A DNA stretch of 64,000 nucleotides from Ianthella basta (taxonomy: Eukaryota > Porifera > Demospongiae > Verongiida > Ianthellidae), in contig OZ025876.1 of NCBI GenBank assembly GCA_964019415.1, positions 5,161,793-5,225,792 on the forward strand, read 5' to 3'. Position numbers and translations under genes: made by a program. The notes beneath the pieces were generated by a model that was given only the letters and a program-made list of their open reading frames with translations, had not been told where the DNA came from and did not search any database. Shown here piece after piece: positions 36,902 through 45,338 of the stretch (its first letter is position 1; each line of letters starts with the position of its first letter).

Positions 36902-38389
36902 ATGGAAGAAGAGCTGAGAAACATCTCAAATTCAAGTACTACCACTTGTCAAGCCTTGCCAGATCCTGGTTTCACTGCCTTTGTCATTGTCTTGGCAGTA
37001 ACTCTTGTTCTTGTAATCCTCCTCAATGGATTGATAGCTATCATGTTACTATGGGCAACATCAGTGGCCATACAAGTTCGCATCCTAGTAGTAAATCTTT
37101 TGGTGGCAATTCTGATTGTAGCTGTTGTATGGCTATGTGTAGTTCTCTATTCATTGGCACTTGCTCTAGGATATGCGAGTGAGCCTTCACTACCATTCTG
37201 TCGCTTTGCTATCTTTGTCTTTGCTTTTACGGTACAAGGTAGGATTCTTGGATTGACTTTACTTTCAGCAATGGTGCTTCAGCCAGTTGCATGTGGTACG
37301 GCAGAGAATGGGGCCAAGTGGTCGATGTACAGCTTGGCACCATGCTGGGTAATTGCATTCATCTTAACCTTTCATATCCTTATGCCAGAGACATTCTCCT
37401 CCTCCTCCTTATCTTTCTCAACTTTTCTCTTCACCAAACCCTCACTACAACACTCGTTCCTATTCTTAGCTACTTGCCAACTCAATCTGCCTTCTTCAAG
37501 AACTTGCTTCGGGCAAAAGGCTTTCAGTTTTGATGGTGCTTCTTGTGGCGGTCTTTTCTGAAGAACATCAGAACATGTGCAGACTTCAGAGCTTTTTCAA
37601 AACTCTGTGAGGCATACTTATTGTGAACAGTGTCCTTACTATCTCTCAAGAACATTATTTCAATTTACTCCAACTTTTTAGGTATTTATCAGTTGCATGA
37701 AATTGACCCATTAACATAGCTTAGCCAAAATATTTAGTTTATATTTCCACTATTTAATAAAATTTTGCTTGTTTGTACTAGTGTTTGTTTGTGTTCATGT
37801 ATTTTGCCTTTCTTTTCTGGGTGTCATTTACAGTAGCCATTGGCTAACGGTTCCCCAGGTAAAATAAGAATACCTGATACCTGATACCTGATATGCAGTT
37901 CAGTATGTTGAGTGCATAGCCTGCTACCCCAGTAGGGTAGATGGTGTCGCATATCAAGTTATTGGGTTGACAAAAACCTTCCTTTGGTTAATGATTGGAT
38001 CAGCTATTCCTCTGTTGATGTACATCTGTATTCCACTGGGCACGCTGTGCTACATCAAACAACACTCCATTTCAAAAGGAGATAAATACAGCTTTTTTGC
38101 AAAGTTTGCAGCCTTCCTCATTCCTGGCAGCTTTTTAACAGTCTTGGCTCAGGTTACAGCCATAATTCTTGCAATAGTATCAACAGACATTGTTGGGGTG
38201 TATGTCTCATGCACCATTGCTTACATATTATACTTTCCTACGCCAATACTGGTTATTGTGTTTCTGAAACCAGTTCAGAAACAGCTACGTTACCTATTCT
38301 GCAGCAAGTGCCCGAAATGCAATGAAGCCATTCCAATGCAACAAGCAGAACCACCTAAGCTGCAATTTGAAATGCAACAGTCATTGTAA
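36902..38389 (+). pseudogene. Divergent 7-TM receptor-like gene, copy 2 (interrupted by an insertion)
   Basis: The best-preserved copy. 36902-37394 encodes the N-terminus (MEEELRNISNSS) through TM4 (FILTFHILMPET), and 37893-38389 resumes exactly in frame with the CIACYP extracellular loop, TM5 (FLWLMIGSAIPLLMYICIPL), a KQHSISKGDKYSF loop 3, TM6, TM7 (YVSCTIAYILYFPTPI), a basic helix 8 (KPVQKQLRYLF) and a tail with CSKCPKCNEA cysteines. The coding sequence would be about 330 aa without the 498-bp insertion. The insert lacks GT/AG borders, so it is not a simple intron. The DRY and NPxxY signatures are absent; ligand and coupling are unknown. The fact that the two halves remain open suggests the insertion is young. 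Confidence 0.75.
37395..37892 (+). mobile_element. 498-bp LINE-like 3' end inserted in the 7-TM gene
   Basis: The empty site in copies 1 and 3 reads GAGACATATGCAG. The insert starts TCTCCTCCTCC, contains a short frame ending ...AFFKNLLRAKGFQF-stop, and finishes in GTAAAATAAG followed by a threefold TACCTGA tail. A 3' tandem tail after a short ORF end is typical of 5'-truncated non-LTR retrotransposons. No clear target duplication. Confidence 0.6.
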
Positions 38390-38893
38390 TCCGCATTCAC
38401 ATGCAAACACAATGGACGATTGTATGCTCTTCTGTGTAGTGTATCAAGCAACGTTTTAGTGCTTTTCTTATTCACTGAAACATGTACTACTCAAGTGTTC
38501 CTGAAAACAGTGATATTGGTAATGTGTTTCATTTATATAATATGCACATGGCCATTGGTTGGTAGGTACTCATGATCATGTGCAGTGATTGACACACACA
38601 CTGGTGCATTCCATTTAAACTGACTAGTTGAAAGTTGAAAGCAGCCCAGTCCTGGAGTTGCAATATATGATGTTTACAGCATGAACCACCTTCATTACTA
38701 GAGTGCACCATGCCAATAGGCACTAGGACACATCATGGTCCAATGTAGCACTGCACACATCATGCGCCATGGGAAATGCAGTGATACAGATTAGTACCAC
38801 GTAACAAAAAACTGGGGTCAATGTTTATATAGGGCGTGACAGATTGCTTGATAGCATGTATAATATTAATAGAACCTAGCTGAACACATGGAG

Positions 38894-39130
38894 CTAATAA
38901 TAGACAGTATATATACGATAGTTCTTACAGGCCAGAGACAATACAAGGGCTTCTCTCTTGATCCCTCCATGGCTTCCAGACGAGGGCTGCCTGAGATGGT
39001 CCCATGCAGAGCACTGCAAAAGCCAATAGCATACATCCTCCACCTCTCCACTGTCACATTGCTTGCATACCCTCTCCTCTCTTTTCATATATGTTATCAC
39101 CAATCCATAAATGTTGACAGATGTCATCAA
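38894..39130 (-). pseudogene. LINE ORF2 3' fragment
   Basis: Contains KREERVCKQCDSGEVEDVCYW, the same terminal zinc cluster as the LINE at 5604-6443, and ends shortly after. Only about 80 codons survive. Confidence 0.75.
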
Positions 39131-39424
39131 TATTCGTAGAGTTGATTAGTGGAGTTGAGCTTGGCAGTTGCCTATGCATTCAGGAATTAATGTTTAATTG
39201 TTGATGATACAGTGTATGGTGATTGCCAGACAGAAGAAAGCCCAAGCCAGGACAAGGTAAGAGATAATTTCATGAAGCAGGAAGAGGATTGGTTTAAAAG
39301 CCTGCCTGGGAGAAGATTAACACTATACATCGACATGCTGATTTAGGAACCTTCCAAGTGTATAGAGGTTGAGGCAATTAATATTATAACTAAAACATGC
39401 TTTAGACCTGAACGACACCCCAAT

Positions 39425-39518
39425 ATATATATGTTACGCGCATACCTCCAACCTGTGCAAACCTCCAACTATTGCCCACGTGACTGGAATGGGGTTACGT
39501 CATTTACGCATACATATA
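39425..39518 (-). repeat. ~93-bp E-box/CRE repeat, copy 2
   Basis: Reverse complement of 12016-12108, including ATATGTTACGCGCATACCTC, CCCACGTGAC and TTACGTCATTTACGC. Confidence 0.75.
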
Positions 39519-39642
39519 TTTATACATTTGGTGAACTCATCCTCTGTCATGGACCAAAACGTCTCCTATTTTGAATGTGCCCTCCATGCACTTGTGACTC
39601 TTGTCCCACTTAGTCTCTCTTCCTGCACCATTCCATGCAGAT

Positions 39643-39654
39643 ATACGTAGGTCA
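39643..39654. repeat. Target-site duplication, left (Penelope-like element)
   Basis: ATACGTAGGTCA, repeated at 43626-43637 just after the element. The intact paralogous target at 22.24 kb (GATATAGGTCAGGAAATG) shows the pre-insertion sequence. Confidence 0.85.
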
Positions 39655-39695
39655 TGTTGATATTTCTAAAAGACACTAGCCAAAGGGGATCAGGT

Positions 39696-39737
39696 ATCAG
39701 ACGTTTCGGCAGCACTACGGCTGCCTTCATCAGTGAT
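39696..39737 (-). ncRNA. Minimal hammerhead ribozyme motif (inverted PLE copy)
   Basis: On the minus strand: stem I ATCA, core CTGATGA, 6-bp stem II GGCAGC/GCTGCC, then GAAACGTC and stem I partner TGAT. Stem III is only the self-complementary ACGT, so cleavage would probably need a dimer. Same motif as 41622-41663. Confidence 0.65.
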
Positions 39738-39939
39738 TATAATGACACTTACAAGCAGGTGTATAAATAGGGGGGTGGTCACGTGAGGCATTGGTGTTTA
39801 CAGGAAAAGCATACATCATGTAATGTCTCTAGTGTTTACAGAATTAAGCATACATCATGCAATGTCTTTAACCAGAACAAGGGTTAAAATAATAAGTGAA
39901 AATGAAATAATACTAATAACGGATGGACGGTTACATAAA

Positions 39940-40605
39940 TCAATCTAGAAGGGTTGCATAGAGCCCTGGCATGGGGCCCCTCTCTCTGTTGAGAGGGGCT
40001 TGCTGGTGTTGAATGTGCCAAGACTCTAGCAAGCACCGGGTCTGGGTGTGCGGATGGTAGTCAATCACCGATGCCTTCGACAGGTCAACCTGGTGGCCAG
40101 CTGTAAACACATGCTCAGCAACAGCCGAAGCAGTAACATCTCCATTCTTCAGGGCCCGACGATGCTCCTGCAGGCGCAGGTCCAGTGACCTCCCAGCCTG
40201 TCCAATGTAGGTGCGGGGGCACTCAGCACACGGGATGCTGTAGACCACCCCCTTCCTTTTGGACACCGGGACAGGGTCCTTGGGGTGGACCAACATCTGC
40301 CTCAGAGTAGTGAAAGGGCGGAACATCACCCGAATGGAGAGGGGGCTGAGGATACGTCTAATTGACTCTGACAGACCCTTGATGTATGGGAGAGTCAGAG
40401 TGGTGCACGTCTCGTCACATTGTGAGGTTTCATCGCCCCTGGGACATGTCTGCTTCTTGATGAACCCCTTGGGGTACCCGTTCTTCTGGAGGGCCTCCAT
40501 CACATGCTTCTCCTCTTGTACTCGGCTCACTGCTGATGACGACAGACTTTCGGCCCTAGACATCAGAGTTCTCACCACAGACCGCTTGTGTGCCACTGGG
40601 TGGAT
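39940..40605 (-). pseudogene. PLE GIY-YIG endonuclease domain, inverted copy
   Basis: The minus-strand frame matches the + copy at 40742-41419 from HPVAHKRSVV to the C-terminus ATLLD. It includes VVYSIPCAECPRTYIG and GRSLDLRLQEHRRAL. There is no RT attached: at 40606-40609 it meets the + copy head-on over the shared bases TGGATC. A rearrangement product rather than an independent gene. Confidence 0.85.
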
Positions 40606-40681
40606 CCCAACATCCAGTTTACTGTGGAGAAGGAGAAGGATGGACAACTTGCCTTCCTTGACATCCTCTTGAGTCGGGACA

Positions 40682-41419
40682 GTGAAGGTTCCATCAGCAC
40701 CTCAGTCTATACGGAAGCCCACACATACTGACCAGTATTTGAACTTTCAATCTCACCACCCAGTGGCACACAAGCGGTCTGTGGTGAGAACTCTGATGTC
40801 TAGGGCCGAAAGTCTGTCGTCATCAGCAGTGAGCCGAGTACAAGAGGAGAAGCATGTGATGGAGGCCCTCCAGAAGAACGGGTACCCCAAGGGGTTCATC
40901 AAGAAGCAGACATGTCCCAGGGGCGATGAAACCTCACAATGTGACGAGACGTGCACCACTCTGACTCTCCCATACATCAAGGGTCTGTCAGAGTCAATTA
41001 GACGTATCCTCAGCCCCCTCTCCATTCGGGTGATGTTCCGCCCTTTCACTACTCTGAGGCAGATGTTGGTCCACCCCAAGGACCCTGTCCCGGTGTCCAA
41101 AAGGAAGGGGGTGGTCTACAGCATCCCGTGTGCTGAGTGCCCCCGCACCTACATTGGACAGGCTGGGAGGTCACTGGACCTGCGCCTGCAGGAGCATCGT
41201 CGGGCCCTGAAGAATGGAGATGTTACTGCTTCGGCTGTTGCTGAGCATGTGTTTACAGCTGGCCACCAGGTTGACCTGTCGAAGGCATCGGTGATTGACT
41301 ACCATCCGCACACCCAGACCCGGTGCTTGCTAGAGTCTTGGCACATTCAACACCAGCAAGCCCCTCTCAACAGAGAGAGGGGCCCCATGCCAGGGCTCTA
41401 TGCAACCCTTCTAGATTGA
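40682..41419 (+). CDS. PLE GIY-YIG endonuclease domain (detached from its RT)
   Basis: Element-coding sequence starts at about 40606 with the end of RT (DPNIQFTVEKEKDGQLAFLD), but one extra base near 40711 (CTATACGG for CTATCGG) shifts the frame. The open frame resumes at RKPTHTDQYLNF and covers the linker and a GIY-YIG nuclease: VVYSIPCAECPRTYIG (GIY-YIG-like core with the PLE-specific Cys pair), QAGRSLDLRLQEHR (catalytic Arg region) and a His-rich end. In PLEs this domain nicks target DNA for priming. The frame ends ATLLD-stop at 41419, followed by a 3' UTR and the terminal repeat. Confidence 0.9.
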   Translation: MKVPSAPQSIRKPTHTDQYLNFQSHHPVAHKRSVVRTLMSRAESLSSSAVSRVQEEKHVMEALQKNGYPKGFIKKQTCPRGDETSQCDETCTTLTLPYIKGLSESIRRILSPLSIRVMFRPFTTLRQMLVHPKDPVPVSKRKGVVYSIPCAECPRTYIGQAGRSLDLRLQEHRRALKNGDVTASAVAEHVFTAGHQVDLSKASVIDYHPHTQTRCLLESWHIQHQQAPLNRERGPMPGLYATLLD

Positions 41420-41535
41420 TTTATGTAACCGTCCATCCGTTATTAGTATTATTTCATTTTCACTTATTATTTTAACCCTTGTTCTGGTTAAAGACATTGC
41501 ATGATGTATGCTTAATTCTGTAAACACTAGAGACA

Positions 41536-41738
41536 TTACATGATGTATGCTTTTCCTGTAAACACCAATGCCTCACGTGACCACCCCCCTATTTATACAC
41601 CTGCTTGTAAGTGTCATTATAATCACTGATGAAGGCAGCCGTAGTGCTGCCGAAACGTCTGATACCTGATCCCCTTTGGCTAGTGTCTTTTAGAAATATC
41701 AACATGAATCTGCCTAGCCACTCAGGCCTTTACAGCAT
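41536..41738 (+). repeat. PLE terminal repeat (pseudo-LTR), copy 1
   Basis: 203 bp, matched base for base as far as I can see by 43425-43627. Starts TTACATGATGTATGCTTTTC and ends CAGGCCTTTACAGCAT. Contains the hammerhead motif. Confidence 0.95.
41622..41663 (+). ncRNA. Minimal hammerhead ribozyme motif (PLE upstream repeat)
   Basis: ATCA (stem I) - CTGATGA - A - GGCAGC / loop CGTAGT / GCTGCC (stem II) - GAAAC GTC - TGAT (stem I). Predicted cleavage is after GTC at 41659. PLE-associated minimal hammerheads with almost no stem III, thought to act as dimers, are established. All invariant core bases are present here. Confidence 0.7.
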
Positions 41739-43518
41739 CGTTCGAGAGGAATATGGCGTACAAGCGCTCCAATCCGTGAGGTATTACGTGAATACAGCAA
41801 GTAAGATTAGCCGCACCCGTCAACACATCGCCTTCAGCCAGAGATGCCGCCGCTATCAGTTGCTTCCGCGCAGTCTCACCGTCAAGCCGCTAGTCCCCAC
41901 ACCCGAGGGCCGTCGCGTTGCGGCGAGGGCCGGCTGGCAGTTCATGTCGGCACGCGTAAGTCATTGCTACGGAGAGCTACGCAGGCTGGAAACGGACCTT
42001 TTCTTCCAGAAACGACAGTTGGAGCACGTTTTCAGTTCACGGCATGCTGTGACCATCGAGGAACACAAGAATGAGGTGCAGTACAAGGTGTCAAATTCGT
42101 CCAAGGAGCGGCAAAAGAAGAAGTTTGACGCCCTGTTAGCAAGACAAGCCTCCTCCCAGAAGAATGACAGTCGCCATGTGGTCAACTTGTCTTCCGAGCG
42201 TCTTACTGATCCACAAGTGTCTGCTTTGTCCAGAGGTCTGAACTTTGCTCCCACCCCTAAAGTTGTCCCCAAAGCCCACATAGTGGCAGGTGTGGAGACA
42301 GCCATCACACAGTCAAAAGCAAGTGAGAACCTGGCCACCAAGGCCCGAATTGGTTTGATTGGTGCTCTCAGCCGTGCAGTGTTGCCTCCTAGGAACACCC
42401 TACCCGATGAGATGAAGGCAGTGAGAGAGCTTGCTAGGGATGCAGACATCATTATACTCCCTGCGGACAAGGGCAAGTCGACTGTGGTAATGGACCGTAG
42501 TGACTACAGGACCAAAGTGCAAGCCTTGCTAAGTGACCGGGACACCTATCAACCAATGGCCAAGGACCCAACCGGTGCCCTAGAGAGGAAGATGAACAGC
42601 ACCTTGTGGAGCCTCAGACAGAAGAACCTACTGTCAGATGGAGTTTACCGTCGCCTCCGCAGCTCAGCAGGTGGAGTTCCCCGCTTGTATGGCTTACCAA
42701 AAATCCACAAGCCAGGCATCCCCCTCCGGCCAATTGTGTCCTTTGTGTCGTCTCCGACTTATGAACTCTCCAAGTTCCTGGCATCTTTGCTGTCGCCCTG
42801 TGTCGGGTTAACAAACCACCATGTGGAGAACTCGGGACAATTCACCCAGTTCATCACTACTCAAACTTTGACAGACACAGACGTCCTGGTGTCCTTTGAC
42901 GTGGTCTCGTTGTTCACCCGTGTGCCCATTGCCCGTGCACTTCAGGTGTCTCGTGACAGATTGGAGAGGGACCCCTTGCTACCTGAGAGGACTTGCCTCA
43001 GCGTGGATGACATCTGCAACCTCCTTGGTCTCTGCCTGGATGCAACTTACCTGTCATTTGAGGGCACAGTCTATCGACAGGTCCATGGAACGGCAATGGG
43101 GTCACCTGTGTCAGTTGTTGTGGCCAATCTTGTCATGGAGGACATTGAGCAGGAAGCTCTGTCCACATTCCACTCTCCCCCACTTTTCTGGAGGAGGTAT
43201 GTGGACGACACGTGTACTGCGCTCCCCCTGGACCTGGTTGACTCCCTCCACCAGCACCTGAACAGTGTGGATCCCAGCATCCAGTTTACTGTGGAGAAGG
43301 AGAAGGATGGACAACTTGCCTTCCTTGACATCCTCTTGAGTCGGGACAGTGAAGGTTCCATCAGCACCTCAGTCTATCGGAAGCCCACACATACTGACCA
43401 GTATTTGAACTTTCAATCTCTCTGTTACATGATGTATGCTTTTCCTGTAAACACCAATGCCTCACGTGACCACCCCCCTATTTATACACCTGCTTGTAAG
43501 TGTCATTATAATCACTGA
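41629..43518 (+). CDS. Penelope-like reverse transcriptase (endonuclease deleted)
   Basis: An open frame of 629 codons, of which about 597 are RT sequence. Recognisable in order: an N-terminal PLE region (ILPADKGKSTVVMDRSDY), RLYGLPKIHKPGIPLRPIVS, motif A SFDVVSLFT with Asp424, GTAMGSPVSVVVANLVMED, the catalytic box RYVDDT (YVDD at 524-527), then AFLDILLSR. After QYLNFQS the frame runs into the downstream terminal repeat, so the endonuclease that normally follows is missing. The first ATG lies inside the hammerhead core (residues MKAAVVLPKRL are encoded by ribozyme sequence); a later ATG at 41704 (MNLPSHSGLYSI) is a more conventional start. RT domain apparently intact; without its nuclease this copy is probably not fully autonomous. 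Confidence 0.92.
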   Translation: MKAAVVLPKRLIPDPLWLVSFRNINMNLPSHSGLYSIVREEYGVQALQSVRYYVNTASKISRTRQHIAFSQRCRRYQLLPRSLTVKPLVPTPEGRRVAARAGWQFMSARVSHCYGELRRLETDLFFQKRQLEHVFSSRHAVTIEEHKNEVQYKVSNSSKERQKKKFDALLARQASSQKNDSRHVVNLSSERLTDPQVSALSRGLNFAPTPKVVPKAHIVAGVETAITQSKASENLATKARIGLIGALSRAVLPPRNTLPDEMKAVRELARDADIIILPADKGKSTVVMDRSDYRTKVQALLSDRDTYQPMAKDPTGALERKMNSTLWSLRQKNLLSDGVYRRLRSSAGGVPRLYGLPKIHKPGIPLRPIVSFVSSPTYELSKFLASLLSPCVGLTNHHVENSGQFTQFITTQTLTDTDVLVSFDVVSLFTRVPIARALQVSRDRLERDPLLPERTCLSVDDICNLLGLCLDATYLSFEGTVYRQVHGTAMGSPVSVVVANLVMEDIEQEALSTFHSPPLFWRRYVDDTCTALPLDLVDSLHQHLNSVDPSIQFTVEKEKDGQLAFLDILLSRDSEGSISTSVYRKPTHTDQYLNFQSLCYMMYAFPVNTNASRDHPPIYTPACKCHYNH

Positions 43519-43627
43519 TGAAGGCAGCCGTAGTGCTGCCGAAACGTCTGATACCTGATCCCCTTTGGCTAGTGTCTTTTAGAAATATCAACATGAATCT
43601 GCCTAGCCACTCAGGCCTTTACAGCAT
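43425..43627 (+). repeat. PLE terminal repeat (pseudo-LTR), copy 2
   Basis: Direct repeat of 41536-41738, ending at the right target-site duplication. Confidence 0.95.
43511..43552 (+). ncRNA. Minimal hammerhead ribozyme motif (PLE downstream repeat)
   Basis: Identical to 41622-41663: ATCA-CTGATGA-stem II-GAAACGTC-TGAT, predicted cleavage after 43548. Two such motifs flanking the RT could release a unit-length RNA. Confidence 0.7.
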
Positions 43628-43720
43628 ACGTAGGTCAGGAAAATTGATGCTTTGTATGCAAAGAGCTCAATATTAGTACCATGGTGACCATTCTTGATAT
43701 ATAATTATACAGACTCATTG

Positions 43721-43800
43721 CCACTGATTGCAGGACATTTCAGCCATGTTTTGTACATTGATGAAGGCCGATGTGGTCAAAAACATCCTGCAATCAGTTG
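43721..43800 (+). ncRNA. Decayed hammerhead-bearing palindrome
   Basis: Arms CCACTGATTGCAGGA and TCCTGCAATCAGTTG enclose TTGATGA (for CTGATGA), stem II AGGCC/GGTC, and AAAAACATC (for GAAACGTC). The changes include a CG-to-CA transition expected of CpG decay. Same family as 63901-63990. Inactive as a ribozyme if the core rules hold. Confidence 0.5.
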
Positions 43801-43861
43801 TTGAGTGATTCTCTGCTACATCTATGCTCACGATCTGCTCGTCTATACCACCATTCCTTAA

Positions 43862-44130
43862 TTCACTTGCTTAAGCTTTGCTGGAATCAGCTCATCACAC
43901 CCCAATTCACTTGATCTAACAGTACATGCTGGTAAACAATCTGATTTCCTCTGTTATACTGTGCACACAAAACAGCTAAGTTACACAATTACTGGGTGCC
44001 TAGTGGTAGCTACCCGGATGTACAGCTATAGAGGTATAAGTCTGCATGTCTTAGTTTGGGTGGTAACTATCATTGCCAGTCTCTTAAATTCATAGGCAAT
44101 TAGTCGATTATAATACACATGCATGCACAC
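43862..44130 (+). repeat. Upstream block of receptor duplication, copy D
   Basis: Matches 29215-29450, upstream of receptor C. Between here and receptor D (44140-45270) the sequence is unrelated to the C upstream region. Confidence 0.75.
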
Positions 44131-44547
44131 TCCGCTAAGGCTATATTCTGGACTGTTATACCTCATCACCGCGCCGTTCGCTATTCGCAGGAATCATGTC
44201 TACAAAGAGGTTTGGAGCCACTGTATAGGTCGCCGAAGAAAAGTATTTCCAGGACAGGAAAGCCGTAGCTGTCACCTGCGCTACTCATAGCGGCTAGCCA
44301 GTAGCTGATCCGAACGTACCGGACATCTCCAAAGGCAACGCTGCTACTTTAGGTGCGTTTTCCATTGCATTGTTAGGCACCATTTCTCAAGGTGTATCAT
44401 GCAGTACTCTGGTGTCACGGTTTAAAGTATGGCCGCTGCTACTGCCACCGGAAATGCGGTGGTTACTGGTGTCACATAATTGCTCCTGCCACCGGCCGGT
44501 GTCTTTAAAAGCCATAGGGCTACTCCAACCACCGGACTGTGTGATTA

Positions 44548-44580
44548 ACCCTAGCCCTAACCCTAACCCTAACCCTAACC
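44548..44580. repeat. Interstitial telomeric repeat (CCCTAA)n
   Basis: Five to six CCCTAA-type units (AACCCTAGCCCTAACCCTAA...). TTAGGG is the ancestral metazoan telomere motif. It lies in the non-homologous stretch between the duplicated upstream block and receptor D. A short open frame follows (44594-44776) but is unrecognised. Confidence 0.9.
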
Positions 44581-45338
44581 TACCGATATTTCGGTGGGAG
44601 CAGCCATTCCGTTATTTATAATGCAGAATAATACGTCTATCACGTTAACCGACGATCGCGGGGAAGCTTTTGTCTTTGAACTATGGCTGGGACGCTTGTA
44701 CTGTCCCATGGGCGCTCTGAGAATGCCAAGAGGGCCCTACTGCAAGGAGCAGAAGTGTTTAAGTAGCGCCAAGTAGCACGACGGCGTGCAATTTCTCAAA
44801 CTGGTAGACATCGTTGTGCAGGTGAAAATAACTGCAAAGTAGCATGCGAAGAGGAGGAAACTGTCCGAATGTTAACAACTACTTGTCCCAGAAGGATCAA
44901 ATGGAGGTCACAACAACCTCCTGGGGTAGAATGCACCAAGAAGAGCAAAGAAATACATCGTCGGGGGATAAAGCATCCTAGTTTATTTTAACCGGGGGGG
45001 GGGAGGGATACAAAATCGGGGGATAGAATAAACCGTGACACCGGTAACCGCTGCCGGAAATTAGAGGTCTGCACGAATTTTAGAGTTGCCCAAGGATTCA
45101 AAATTTGAGACCGTTTCAAGGCAAACCCCTCCGCGCATGGAAGGTCACGCGACGCCTGAGTATAGGCAAGACTATAGAAAGTTTGCGAAAATTAGATTAT
45201 AGATTTTTGAATATTTAGAAGATTTACGGTATATAGCTGACAGTTGCCTCACCTAGTGACATTTTTAAAGTGCAAGCTGCTACTGTCAAGCATTGCGTGT
45301 TCGTCCCTAGCACTCTGACAAATATAGGTAGCGAGAGA

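Larger units (their letters stand above)
33083..38620 (+). repeat. Segmental duplication block S, copy 2
   Basis: Second copy of 15.86-19.45 kb. It is interrupted at the point equivalent to 16.19 kb by 33421-34866, and in the 7-TM gene by 37395-37892. Comparison with copy 1 gives the precise empty sites (GTTAGTC|ATGCTGGG and GAGACAT|ATGCAG). Confidence 0.85.
39655..43627 (+). mobile_element. Composite Penelope-like retroelement (PLE)
   Basis: A ~4-kb insertion into a MITE M copy, flanked by an 11-12 bp target duplication. It consists of three parts. First, 39655-40609, an inverted partial copy (endonuclease, 3' UTR, truncated terminal repeat). Second, from about 40606, a + partial copy with the end of RT, endonuclease, 3' UTR and terminal repeat. 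Third, a downstream copy with full RT whose endonuclease region is deleted (junction at ...TTTCAATCTC), followed by a second terminal repeat. Inverted and partial tandem copies with pseudo-LTRs are characteristic of PLEs. The copies appear almost identical, implying recent activity. Confidence 0.9.

Noticed and set aside
37395..37892. Intron in 7-TM copy 2
   Set aside because: No GT donor or AG acceptor at the borders, absent from copies 1 and 3, and it ends in a LINE-like tandem tail.
40753..41100. Antisense frame over the PLE endonuclease region (and its mirror at 40259-40672)
   Set aside because: Shadow of the endonuclease frame; no independent features.
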